A DNA stretch of 28,084 nt from contig ML976977.1 of NCBI GenBank assembly GCA_010015675.1, forward strand, positions 675,134 to 703,217. Direction: 5' to 3'. The translations under genes and the position numbers were made by a program. Below the pieces are notes generated by a model. That model was not told where the DNA came from. It ran no database searches and saw nothing but the letters and a program-made list of their open reading frames with translations. This DNA comes from Byssothecium circinans (Eukaryota > Ascomycota > Dothideomycetes > Pleosporales > Massarinaceae). Below, one piece after another: positions 11,075 through 21,110 of the stretch. Position 1 is the stretch's first letter. The number at the start of each line of letters is the position of its first letter.

Positions 11075-11381
11075 CGATTTACGAGGGGCAGTTGAGTTAG
11101 ATAGCCAAGCGTCCTAAGGCAGGACCTGTTTGAAGAATTTGTACTCTATAAATAGCAAAAACTAATGGATACATTATTGGCCTTGTACGAGCCTATTGTT
11201 GCCCTTTGTCTTTGGGCCCGTTTAGGACCCCTCGCTTAAAAAAAAAAAGGTTCCGTACCGCCAAAGAATCGGCACACCGGGTTTTTGTTAGACAATTGGA
11301 AGCAGAAGTGATGATTATTCAACTATGCTAGACTTTGTGCCTTAAGTACATGGGGTTGACTCATTACAAGTGTTGAAGCGT

Positions 11382-11413
11382 GGTAGGCATGGTAGGCATG
11401 GTAGGCACAGTAG
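11382..11413 (+). repeat. Nonamer tandem repeat GGTAGGCAT
   Basis: Three near-perfect copies of GGTAGGCAT in a row, followed by degenerate copies (AGTAGGTAG). The run lies near the left edge of the degraded block. Confidence 0.7.
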
Positions 11414-11499
11414 GTAGAGTAAGGTATGGCGCCTATAAGTAATAGTTTTCTACCACACATGGACAGATCTTAATACTAAAAAATTGTTTCTCGTGCTAG

Positions 11500-11690
11500 C
11501 CCGGGTTTTAGGGAATGTGAATTTAGTTAAAAGAGGTTAGAGTTACTAGAGGTGTGACTAAGCTCCTATTATCAGGAAGGTCCTATTCGGGGACCTTCTA
11601 AAGGGCCCTTTTAGAAAAATTTCAAAAAAAGAGTTATTTTAGCCATAGTGCTATTAATAACAGTTCCTAATATTAGGCACTTAGAGAGAT
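11500..11690 (+). repeat. Left copy of a diverged long direct repeat
   Basis: Matches 20268-20470 in the same orientation with many substitutions and small indels. Shared landmarks in order are GTGA(G/A)TTTAG, TTACTAGAG, CCTATTAT, AGG.AGGTC, TATTC.GGG and a final GAGTTATTTTAG followed by GCTATT. The two copies lie about 8.8 kb apart and bracket the relic genes. They could be terminal repeats of one element or two independent insertions of a family. Confidence 0.55.
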
Positions 11691-12533
11691 ACGTATTGTT
11701 TATCTATAGACTAATGTTATGCCTTAGGTAGTACTATGAAATAAGCTCGTAGTGTCACTAGAAGCGAAGGCTGAATAGATAATAAATTCCACGGGTTTCT
11801 TTTTAAATTTATAGGCGGAGCGATGCCATATGTTGCTTAGTCTATCTAAGGATCCAATCCAAGAGCCAGGGACGTGCCAATCTATGAATGGCAGCGTCAA
11901 CCGCATGAATTCCTACAATATTAGCCACAATGGCAATGCGTTCCTCCGGTGCGAAGCTAGGTAGAACTAGTTTCTAATTAGCTCTTTAGTCATTTATTAC
12001 CGGCTAGGCTGACCACGACCTTAGGTTATTGCTTTGGTCTAGCCTCCCTAGACCCCAAAGCAGTCCTTAAAGGAGAATCTATGAGTTAGTTAGAAAAACT
12101 TTAAAGCTAGCTATGCCAGCGCTCGCATGAATGAGGTTGTCTAATAAGCCTTACTTATCTTCTTCTGCTATCTTCTGCCGCCTTCTAGGGCTTGAACGGG
12201 CTCTGTCTAACTAGGGTCCTAAACAGGCCCTAGAGTCAGCTAAGCCTAGACATATCAATGCAATAGAATAGGCATGAACTAAGGCTATCACTGCGCCTCA
12301 TGGTGCATGATAAGCTTTGATTTAGTCTGTAGCTATAAAGTTAGCAACACTCTAGTAAGCTAGTACGGGAATAGTGCAAGTTAGTACTGCGCCACGCCAA
12401 TCAGCCTAAGAGCAATGCTCAACGAAGTACTTATAACTGCTCATGCTTATAAACTAAGAGAATTCTTTTTCTATTACCCTAATTCTCTTAAAGAATGCAT
12501 ACTGTTACTTATTTTAGCTACTACTTTTCTACC
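11691..12533. other. Degraded sequence upstream of the NDT-like relic
   Basis: No recognisable gene. The part nearest 12534 may hold the old promoter: TTATAAACT lies near 12449 and a pyrimidine-rich run leads up to ACCATGAAG at 12531-12539. A protein-like stretch can be forced at about 12075-12330, but it has no family signal. Confidence 0.3.
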
Positions 12534-13097
12534 ATGAAGTTCCTAGAAACCAGTTGAAGGGAGCCTCTGTCTCTATACATAGCAGATAAGCTGGAATGAA
12601 ATCTAGAATTCATACACTGCGGCCCTCTAGACGACGTAGACGTTCGCGACTGTGTACGAATCTTCCTTAGAGGTAGCATTGAAATAGGTAAAGCTCTTAA
12701 CTAGCAAGCCGCCTTTGCAGACAAAATCGCCTTTCTCCTCATTGCTGCATTCAACCCTCACCGTATCCATTGGGACGTCAACTGGAAGCAAGATATTAAA
12801 GACAAGAACTTCTATTATTAAATAGATTAGGAAATAAAGAATCTAGATAAGGCTAATCTTATTATCCTCTACCTTTATCCTAATACTATTAGCCCCGTTT
12901 TACTGATGGAGCTAGGCTGCTATTCCTAATCAAGAAAACTTATTATCTATTGCCTGAAAGGATATTATCAGCGTAGAAACGTCCAGTATCTGTGCCAGAA
13001 GGACAATATTCTATTGCTTAACAATTTTGACGAACTCGTTAAGACGGCGATTGCGAAGCTTAAGAAGATTGTAAAAAGAAAGAATCTATTAGTATAG
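12534..13097 (+). pseudogene. RIP-inactivated nucleoside 2-deoxyribosyltransferase-like gene
   Basis: A single frame runs from ATG (12534, context ACCATGAAG) to TAG (13095-13097), 187 codons, the normal size for this family. It contains about eight in-frame TGA/TAG/TAA stops, all explicable as CAG, CAA, CGA or TGG after RIP-type change. Readable family features are CVRIFLRGSIEIG (first strand and nucleotide-binding loop), AAFNPHRIHWDVNWKQDIKD, ANLIILYLYPNTISP, then LLMELGCYS. The Glu of MELG (codon 12909-12911) corresponds to the family's nucleophile and is still encoded. The end is RRNVQYLCQKDNILLLNNF and a Lys-rich helix. Intact members swap bases on deoxyribonucleosides or hydrolyse nucleosides and nucleotides. 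Not functional now. Confidence 0.72.
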
Positions 13098-13329
13098 GGA
13101 CACACGTGGTCGTTCCTAGCCTATATGCGTAGCAGAATTATTTTTATAACGAGAGTACTACGGCTGTACTACTTAATTTAAATTCTTCTGCTAGCTTAAT
13201 TATTGATAGACCTGGCTTTTCTCTTTAGTACTGCTATCAGTAGAGGTCGTTAGGACAATAGTTCTTAATTATAGACTTGTTAATTCTTTATAAACTAGTT
13301 CTCCACTCTTTTTTAATTTAAGTGTTAAG

Positions 13330-13605
13330 TTAAGCTAAATTATGCAGAATTTCGAGCTCCCTAACGTGCGCTAGATGCTTTTTCTTGCGGAGATAAAGGT
13401 ATAGAACTAGAAATATCACAATTACTACAACGATAGTAACAGTAATACCTATGATTCCACCATAACTAAAAGGTTTAGAATGTTTGTAGTTCTGTGCTTT
13501 ACGTCCTCTTAAGAAAGAGTCTCGTCTATTTCCTAGTTAGTGTAGGCTAAAATAGTATACTATAAACATACTTTGAATAAATGCCTTTGTTATACGTTTG
13601 CCCCT
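13330..13605 (-). pseudogene. Small single-pass membrane protein relic
   Basis: On the minus strand 13532-13330 is open and ends with TAA. It encodes a Ser/Arg/Lys-rich stretch, then GGIIGITVTIVVVIVIFLVL as a clean membrane helix, a basic stop-transfer (YLYLRKKKH) and a short tail. This is the usual layout of fungal type I surface or sensor-like proteins. Upstream, a 39-nt intron (13533-13571: GTATGT donor, CTAAC branch, CTAG acceptor) joins in frame to 13572-13605. Further upstream the frame is broken by TAA/TAG. The last exon carries no stop over 67 codons, unusual for this block. Family not recognised. Confidence 0.45.
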
Positions 13606-14030
13606 TTATTTTATTTACTAGCGATAGAGAGCAGTGAGATTATAATGCAGAGTACGGAGCAGTCTTAGGTTTATATATTTATCTAAATCTCCTAGCTTTA
13701 AACAAAGTGATATCTAAAACTAGTGTTTCCTAATTAGAGACTTAGGAGCTAGTTTTAGATTCATTACTAGTGCTTAAACTATTACCTCTTACTATCGTTA
13801 AGTTAATAGGAGGCGGAATGAAATGATTGTAGAAGGGTAAGATAGATTAATTAAAGATCAGCCTAACGAGAACTAGGCTAGATATATATTCTAATCAGTA
13901 AATTAATTCAATGCGCCGAGCGCTCCTATTTATCAGAGATAATATTCTCTGCTACTTGACCTCGTACTTTGCGTTCTTACGAACGTGTCTCCTTTCCCGC
14001 CCTACGCCTCTTCTTTCGTATATTCTTCAT

Positions 14031-14180
14031 TTACTTATTAACATATATTATTGTCTTATCTTTCGCTCTTTCTAGAGCCATGACTCTGTCTTGAATATTG
14101 GATAGCTCTTGCTCTAATTCATTAATCTTGCGCTTAAGTTGGTTGAAATGGCGGCGTGCGACTACAATATGTAAGTTTAA
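14031..14180 (-). pseudogene. Coiled-coil and basic remnant
   Basis: Minus-strand reading gives HFNQLKRKINELEQELSNIQ followed by DRVMALERAKDK, a clear heptad pattern. It ends at TAA (14031-14033). Past that stop the same frame continues very basic (MKNIRKKRRRAGKE). It may be the tail of a transposon-encoded DNA-binding protein or of the membrane protein relic further along; neither can be shown. Confidence 0.35.
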
Positions 14181-15600
14181 ATAAACTCTAGCCCTGTAAC
14201 GAAGCACTTATAGATTAGGCCGGACAGAATTGTGTCTACAGACTAGCTAGGCTGTAGTAATGGTGTCTTGCCATTCCCCTTATATTAGTCTTTAGGAATT
14301 ATGCCGTCTTCGTTCTCTACGGATAGTAAGGTTTTCTACATGTAAATTAGTTACCTTCTAGCTTAACTAATAAAAATAATATTGCTTACCCTACTATTGC
14401 AGAGTTAGCTATTAGGAACTATATTACTTAATTCGTAACCGTCCATTTCTGATAGGGGCTATTTAAAGCCAACGGTTGATATTTTGTAAGTCTCTATTAG
14501 TTTATTAAACAATGTGCTAGATGCAACTCTAACCTAGGACATGTCAGCTCTTTATACTCTACTATACATTATGTAGGTAAGGTAGTTACGCATAGCCTAA
14601 TGCCCTTATATTCCTAGCCTTAAGTTTAGACGCCGTACTACACTGCCTTATTTAGGTATCTTGCTACGACATCGCCATCTATTACTCTAGGGCTTCTTAT
14701 TTTGCCCCCGCATAAGAGTAAGAGTTATCACAAGTATAGTAAGGTAGCTAATGTCAAAACCTTCTAAGAATACGGATAAGGGGGCAGTGTAATGCATGGC
14801 TTTGACACTATAATAGCCGTAGCCGCATTGGCCTTAATTCTAAGTACGACTACTTGACGTGGTATGCCTCCTTCATGCACCTTGAAACGGCATAGCTAAT
14901 ATCTGTAGAGGATAGGGCTACTTAGAGGCTTATTATATCCTAGCAGAAGTAAGGCATACATTAAAGCAACGTAATTCATACCTACTTTAGCTATCTTCGA
15001 AGCAATTAAGGCTCCCCTATGTTCCGTTATGCGACCCGCCCTATCTCTGCTAGAGTAAGTAGACTTAAAGCTTCAACCAGCATCATTACTAGCTTACATA
15101 GTACGTAGAAGAGCGGACCTATGCTTACTCCTTAATCTTAGTAAAAGCTACTAGAATTTAGAGTGTTTTAGTTTATATTATACTAGCTAGCTTTAGCCTT
15201 TAGCCTACAAGCTGTCCTAACAGGTCTTAGCTAGGAATTCCTAGCTTTAAGAGACAACTAGCTGGCGTTCTTTACTAGCATTATAGTTAAGAGGATCTAC
15301 TATTCAAGCACAGCTTATTAGCTGCACATTAGAAAGGGCTAAGCTAAACTTGGTGCTTAATGCTGTAGACGTCAAAGGACTAAGTCTATCATAGAAGCTT
15401 TCTTACCTCTAAGGCTTATTTTTACTAGCTTAGCTTATTACTCCGCAGGTATTAACTTAAATAGATCCTTTGAAACGCTACAGCCTTTAGCTTCCAGTTA
15501 GAGTCTGATCTCGTACGTAGCTAGTGTAGAAACGGTAGGTTGTACATAAAATAGACTATAGCTATGCTCTAGTTATAACCTTAGGCTCGTTATGCGTATC
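14181..15600. other. Degraded sequence, nothing recognised
   Basis: About 1.4 kb dense in CTAG/TTAG words with stops in all frames. No protein family, terminal repeat or RNA gene was seen. Confidence 0.4.
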
Positions 15601-15605
15601 TAGGG

Positions 15606-15613
15606 TATAAATA
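15606..15613 (+). promoter_or_regulatory. TATAAATA box, old promoter of the sirtuin relic
   Basis: TATAAATA stands about 240 bases before the ATG of the sirtuin relic and is followed by a long pyrimidine-rich run (15640-15680), common between fungal TATA boxes and start codons. Inference only, as the gene is dead and the base composition favours such words. Confidence 0.3.
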
Positions 15614-15853
15614 AGGCCTTCTCCTATTTTATGGCATGTATTCTTTTCTGTTCTTTTAGCTCTTTTTTTCTTTTTATTTAGCGCTTTGCATAACACCATC
15701 TCTAACGTTAAAATAGCGAAGCAATTACTTTTGCGATTTTACTAACAGAACTGTTCACGCGTCTAGAAAGTTAAAAAAAATAGATCTAGCTACATTTTAA
15801 ATGCATTAATCAAAAGCTTATCACAAATAGAACGACTAAAGAAGGAGCTAAGC

Positions 15854-16693
15854 ATGAAGAGAAACATCATGATTATTAGTAGGGCCGGAATTTCTACTAA
15901 TACGAGCGGTAAGTTTCAAACCTATTCATTTCCACTTGAAGGGTATCCTAATTTAGCCGTAGTGGACGACTTCCGTAGTTTTTTAAAGACTAAAATATTA
16001 AGCTAGAATCTATTCTACTCATCCGTGTACTACATTCCTAAGCGAGCTATTTAGTTGCATAACTAGCTATTAACTATATTTAAATCTGCTTTAAGCTCTA
16101 ACTTCACATCACTTGATCGTCTCATGGAAGCATAGGCTTAGTGTAGTCGCGTACGACAATATTATACCTAAAACATTAACTGCCGCAGTAATAGGCTTTT
16201 ATTGCTATCTTAGAAAATAGTAATGCTTTACGGTTGGGTCGACACACTTAGATGTAGGATTCGTTCCTCGCATACTTTTCGTGTTACGGTAGAGTCATTT
16301 CTTTAACTAGTAAATAAACACTACTTAATTTGCAAAAAAAAGTAGAGGCAGCGTAAGCTAGAGGGCAAACGACGACGCTCTACTAGCAGCCTTCGACTAA
16401 ACGTACTACTTTACGGAGAATATAGTCCTAAGGAGTTAGAGATCTTGATAGCCTTTAACGATGATCTACATCAGCCCATTAACGCTGTTATAATGGTAGG
16501 GATAAGGTTAAAGATTAGTAATCTAAGGGACTTTATAAAGCAGCTCTATAAAAAAGCAAAGTTAAGCGATAACGAATGCATAATAGTGTAGGTCAACCGG
16601 GAGCCTCTAATACTTAGCAAAGATTTTGAGATAGACTATTAATTTCTTGGCAATTGTAATAAATTTGCGTTAGTCATCTTAGCATAAGAATAG
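15854..16693 (+). pseudogene. RIP-inactivated sirtuin (Sir2/Hst family NAD-dependent deacylase)
   Basis: One frame of about 280 codons from the ATG at 15854, with more than ten TAG/TAA stops and no frameshift. The order of sirtuin landmarks is kept: IMIISRAGISTN (TGAGIS NAD loop), DDFRSFLK (PDFR), LFYSSVYYIPKRAIQLHN with the stop at its Gln position, TSLDRLMEA (PTxxHxxL), then YT followed by a stop and NINC (YTQNID). Next is LYGWVDTLRC (LHGxxxxxxC) and a zinc-module remnant (LICKKK, RKLEGKRRRS). It ends NVLLYGEYSP, VIMVGIRLKIS (GTSLxV), REPLILS and IDY-stop-FLGNCNKFA. The catalytic His is Tyr (TAC at 16229-16231), a C-to-T change. Intact relatives deacetylate histones and other proteins. A TATA-like box lies upstream. 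Confidence 0.75.
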
Positions 16694-16964
16694 AATTCCT
16701 GTTGCAAAGCAAGTAGAGGGTATTAATTATATTATGTAACTTTTTAGACTCCCCCGGTCCTCCGCGCTAGGGATTGCAGTGAAGCTAGCAAGGTCTAATA
16801 TTGCTAGTTTATTAGCAAGTGTGCGCGCGTAGTTTCGATTATAATTGCGATAGGTTAGTAGGTTCGTGCCCTAGCCCTTCCTAGATGTAGCAAACATCTA
16901 AAACTATAAAACTTTAAAATAAACTAATATTACAAATATTAATATAAGATAGTTAATTTAGGTA

Positions 16965-17459
16965 TTAGGTGATGTGCTCTCTAGGCTTTAGAGAGTAAGA
17001 TAAGATAATTATATTATCTATCTCTTACCTACAGTGCCCTTATTATTCGTCCTTAAAATAATCAAAACTATCTATGTCTTTAAATAGATTCTAAGTAGTA
17101 TATATCTATCCTATGCGCGGAACCTTATCTATATACTAGATCCTTATATTATCTTGCTACGAACTAATATCTCTACAGCGTTGCTTAATCTTATTCAAGT
17201 AACGCTCCTACTCTTTAGCATTTTATTTTATCTATAATATCTTATCTTTACATAAAAACTCCTAGGTTAGTCAATTAGCCTGTCCCCATCCCCCCTACTA
17301 CGACACCTTATGCTTTTTATAGATCTTTTAGAATTCAGGCATCGTAAGTCCTTTTTTATAATAAACTTTCTACTTACTAGTAGAAAAGTAACCATCAGGC
17401 ATTTTATATACTTTTACAAAGTAGATGCAGATAGGTTAGCCTAGTGTACCTAGCGACAT
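16965..17459 (-). pseudogene. Possible relic of a Lys-rich protein, unrecognised
   Basis: From an ATG at 17459 a single minus-strand frame of about 165 codons reads through many TAG/TAA stops. Protein-like pieces include PICIYFVKVYKMPDGYFSTS, KVYYKKGLTMPEF, ERYLNKIKQRCRDISS and NLFKDIDSFDYFKDE. The text is biased to Lys/Glu, which AT-rich DNA can mimic, and stop density is no lower than in other frames. It is therefore much weaker than the sirtuin or NDT-like calls. Confidence 0.25.
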
Positions 17460-17460
17460 T

Positions 17461-18771
17461 CTCTTCTAACTAGCATTTTTATTAGTATAAGATTGTTTAA
17501 TAGTACTCTCTCTTTTAGTTATTGCATAGTAGTGTATTAGCTTGACTAGATAAGACCTAGCAACTAAATTATTAAACTAAAAAGTAGACTTTTCTCTTCG
17601 TTTAGGGAAGTTAGGGAATATACGGTTTAGGAAAGGATTTATCTTCTATGTGCCATTTAATATAGGAGAGAGGTGTAGCATAGCCTAAATTAGAGCACTT
17701 CTAGATATAACGGACTAGAAGGATTTGCAGACCCTTAGGCAGTATAGGATTACTTAAGGTAGAAGATAAAAGAAGATAAGCTTAATAAGTTTATTAGGTA
17801 AGGAAGTTATGTATGTTAGTTGTTTAATTTTTACTTATTTAACCTAAGGTGTAATCGTTTAGATGTCCGTCTTAGAGAGATCTCTTTGATTAGCGCATGT
17901 AAGGCAATGATTTAGAGGGAGACATTATAGATAGTATTAATTAAGGATAAGGGAATAGAAATAGGTTTACGATAAGTTAGTAGAAGCTTCTTAAATTTAT
18001 ATTTATAACTCCTAGCTAAGAAATAGGTTTGTAACTAAGCCCTTTAAAACTACCCCCCTACAAGTGGCTTAGAAGAGGCACGAATACTAAGAAGTTTATA
18101 AATATAGCTTATTAGTTTTACCTACGTATGATGCCTGCTTAGGCTTAAAGGTAGCGGTGCCTTAAGCAGTATGTTAATTTAGTTAGTTTAGATGAAAGCT
18201 ATTTCTCGCATAAAGTCTACAATACATAACGACCTGCCTTATCTACTCCTCTGCTGCGGACAGGGTTCCTGCTAGGAAGCATTAGTTCTAAATCCTGGAT
18301 ATACACTCACCTATCTTGCGCCCCTTTTCTTTCTCTTGCTGTGTAAGGCGTATACGAACCCCTAGTCTAAATAGCAAGCTCTACAGTTACATCCCGTCGC
18401 TTAGCAGTAGCAATGCTATAGAAGCTAACCTCTAATATTGTATAACTTTCTTTACTATAAGATACGCGCTACTATCTTTAGACGAAAGATTGACTAGACT
18501 AGACCCTAGCTTCGGAGCATGAACGAGTTGTTAACATTAGTAGATAGCGTTATATGCTGTTAAGCTGCGATCTACACTGCTACAAGCCGATTAAATCATA
18601 GCATTAATGTCGCTTAGGCGTACGTGCTAAGGCTTGCTAATTAGGTCCGGAGGCGTGAACGGATCTTACTAACTTTCAAATTGAAACTACTATGCTATCT
18701 TAACTTAACGACAGCATCACTGCCACGCTGTAATGCGTAGAGCATCGTTGGTAGCTTAGACGTGTCGTACA
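17461..18771 (+). pseudogene. Possible long relic reading frame, unrecognised
   Basis: One plus-strand frame gives protein-like text over about 1.3 kb when TAG/TAA are ignored. Examples are VDFSLRLGKLGNIRFRKGF, FYVPFNIGERCSIA, KKISLISLLGKEVMYVSCLI and NRFVTKPFKTTPLQVA. It stops just before the promoter-like region of the 2EXR relic. I cannot name a family, and stop density is similar to background, so this is a suggestion rather than a call. Confidence 0.2.
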
Positions 18772-18883
18772 TATAAAGGTCTTTATATTTGCTTATAATT
18801 ACTGCTCTATGATTACCTTTTATCTTTTTCTACACTTTCTATCTACCTTTTATTTTAGTTTACGCTCTCCTTTACTACGCAGA
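18771..18883 (+). promoter_or_regulatory. Old promoter/leader of the 2EXR-like relic
   Basis: ATATAAA (18771-18777) lies about 107 bases before the ATG at 18884. The gap is strongly pyrimidine-rich (CTTTTTCTACACTTTCTATC-type runs), the usual layout of a filamentous fungal promoter with a CT-rich start region. Confidence 0.35.
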
Positions 18884-19912
18884 ATGAAGACGCGAAGATG
18901 ACCTAATGAAGAAACTTAGTCTAGTCCCAGCCCTTTACTTAGTAGAACTCTCGCAAACACTTAGATAGTTAAAGAATAATTATATACATCTAAGTTAAGC
19001 GCTAAGGAGATGATACATATTGCAGAATGTAAGCATTACTTTAGCGCAGTGCTGCTATTTTCATAGGAGCGTAGGGCCTAGTTATAGCGCAGCGTTCAAA
19101 AACATCCCTATTCCCTTTAGGCCTAATGTGCAGCGATGCTTATATGTAGACATTAATGTAGATGGCTATTTATCTATATAGATGTACGAGACTAATAATA
19201 GTACTACGGCAACTACAACCTATTACTACCTAAAAGACAGGCTAAGCTACTTAAACTTCTAAGAGAAATCTAAAACGAAATTTACAAGTACACATTTCCT
19301 CTATTTTTAGGGCTCTTCCCTTAGCAGGGACTTAAAGAGAGCAGTATAGGGCTTCTTGCAGTTAACAAATAGGTCTATAAAGAAGTTATAAGTCTAATGT
19401 ATAGCACAAAGCTACTTAGACTTAAATATAAGAAAGACGACTTAAGTATTAATAGAAATTTTTACAATTAGGATAGCTAGAATTACTACATTAGACGCTA
19501 CTTAGGATAGAGTTGTAACATATCTATGCTTCTCTAATTGCTTAGTGGAAATGCGCTTTAATACGTGAATGATATTAAGATTTACGTAGATCTCAAAGAC
19601 TTTAAAGATGCTAAACGCTTAATTTTGCTAGACTTCATCCATGCACTCTATACTAAACAAAGAACCTAGCTAAGGCGTTTTACGATAAAGTTCACGGTAG
19701 CGACGTTAACTAGAGAGGAAGAAAAGGTCGAGTTTTTCTACTTTCTCTAGGCGCTAAGGGAGGTTCTAGAATTTAAAGACGTACGCTTTAAACTTAAGGA
19801 TTCTCGTCCGCTTAAAGGGGAAGATAGATAATAGCTTCTTTAGAGAGCATGTGCAATAAGAGACAGCCTATTACTAGGACGGAAACGTAAATTTAAGCAA
19901 TTTCAGGGGTAG
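18884..19912 (+). pseudogene. RIP-inactivated 2EXR/F-box-like domain protein
   Basis: A single frame of 343 codons from ATG (18884) to TAG (19910-19912), without frameshift but with many TAG/TAA/TGA stops. The N-terminal 100 or so codons are polar. From about 19240 the family signal is clear: KLLKLLREI-stop-NEIYKYTFPLF (the LPxEIRxxIYxY motif) and GLLAVNKQVYKEVISLMYST (the LLxVNKQIYxEaxxLLYs motif). Then come YVNDIKIYVDLKDFKDAKRL, RRFTIKFTVATLTREEEKVE, FFYFL-stop-ALREVLEFKDVRF and a basic end (GRKRKFKQF). Such proteins are abundant and lineage-specific in ascomycetes, with poorly known roles. A TATA-like box and CT-rich leader precede it. Confidence 0.65.
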
Positions 19913-20267
19913 CATTAAGGTCTCTTATTATTATAGGAATAAGACTATAGGTCTTAATAAGTAAGGTCTTATTTTGTATCTAGGCTGCATCCCTTAGGAG
20001 AATAAAGTAATAGCGAGTCTTCTAGCTCAAGTTATACTACTGTCATACTCGTAGAGGCATTAGGGTTAGAGTCCACGCTTATAGACTTAATCTAGCTTTC
20101 TTAGCGTGAGAGTTTCTTTTAGAGAAGTTTTATCTATTTGTTCTTTAGCGCGAACTTATCAAGCCAAAAGCTTGACTTTTGTAGTTAGTTATCGATGCAC
20201 GCCTTTTGTTAGTTTAATAACTAACCTGCATATTAACGCATTACAGCTGTGTCTTTAACGACACGTT
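19913..20267. other. Degraded 3' flank of the 2EXR-like relic
   Basis: No gene recognised. The sequence leads into the right copy of the long direct repeat. Confidence 0.35.
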
Positions 20268-20470
20268 CTCTGCTAATAGTTAGGAGAGTGTGAGTTTAGG
20301 AAAATTAGTTACTAGAGATATAACTCTACTACCTATTATTAGGAGGGTCTTATTCAGGGCTGTCGAAAGCTATTTAAAGAAATTGCTATCAAGGGAGTTA
20401 TTTTAGTGCTAGCTATTTATAACCTAGTTTCAATTTTGGACTATTATATACTAGTGCCCAAATTAGGTTC
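20268..20470 (+). repeat. Right copy of the diverged long direct repeat
   Basis: Same orientation as 11500-11690. Matching order: GTGTGAGTTTAGG, TTACTAGAG, CCTATTATTAGGAGGGTC, TATTCAGGG, then GAGTTATTTTAG and GCTATTTATAAC. Divergence is high and mostly C/T and G/A, as expected if both copies were mutated by RIP. Confidence 0.55.
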
Positions 20471-20940
20471 TAACAGTACCATAATATGTATTAAATTTTA
20501 TGGTATTGTTAATAGATTTAAGAAGTATCTTGTTAGGTTCTTTTGATTGATTATTGTGCCCCTTTTCTTATCTAGAGATAAGGTCGGGTCTTTTGATCCC
20601 ATTAGTGTGTCACGTGCTGAGGTCCCTGCTCGATTGTATAGAATCAACCTCAAAGCACTCGCTCTATCTAACAATAAGAGACAATGGTAATGGGGGCCTT
20701 AGTTATATAATATAGTGCCTGCTTCTCTATTTTAGAGCAAATAGAAACACTTAAGCCGTAGGTCACAGCTATATTCAAAAAAAGTACAATGCATCGATTA
20801 TTGTAGAACAGGATATAGGGTATAGAACATTAGTTTCTAGCATTAAAATATTTCACAGAATAAAACTATAATTTAATGTTAGACGTGATTAAGATTTAGA
20901 CAAGAAAAAGGGTTCCTTAGGCAAAACCTGCATCTAGAAT
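20471..20940. other. Degraded sequence, nothing recognised
   Basis: AT-rich DNA between the right direct-repeat copy and the first minisatellite. Stops occur in all frames, and no family or RNA signal was seen. Confidence 0.35.
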
Positions 20941-20948
20941 TTGCCTAA

Positions 20949-21110
20949 AAGGTTGTTCTAGGGACGCTAAAGGGACTAAGATACTCATACGCCTAGGAAA
21001 CTATTTTAAGGATACTATGGCGTCTAGGAGGTTGTTCTAAGGACCTTAAGGCTTCTAAGACGCTCATGTGCCTAGTAAGGTATTCTAGGGATGCTAAGGC
21101 TCCTAGTTAA
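20949..21110 (+). repeat. Two-copy tandem repeat, period about 80
   Basis: AGGTTGTTCTAGGGACG near 20949 recurs as AGGTTGTTCTAAGGACC near 21029. Each is followed by a TAAG.. ..CTCAT.. GCCTAG segment. A third partial copy (TTCTAGGGATGCTAAGGCTC) leads into the 14-nt array. Confidence 0.55.

Noticed and set aside
11724..11906. 60-codon minus-strand frame in the degraded block
   Set aside because: Chance opening with no recognisable features.
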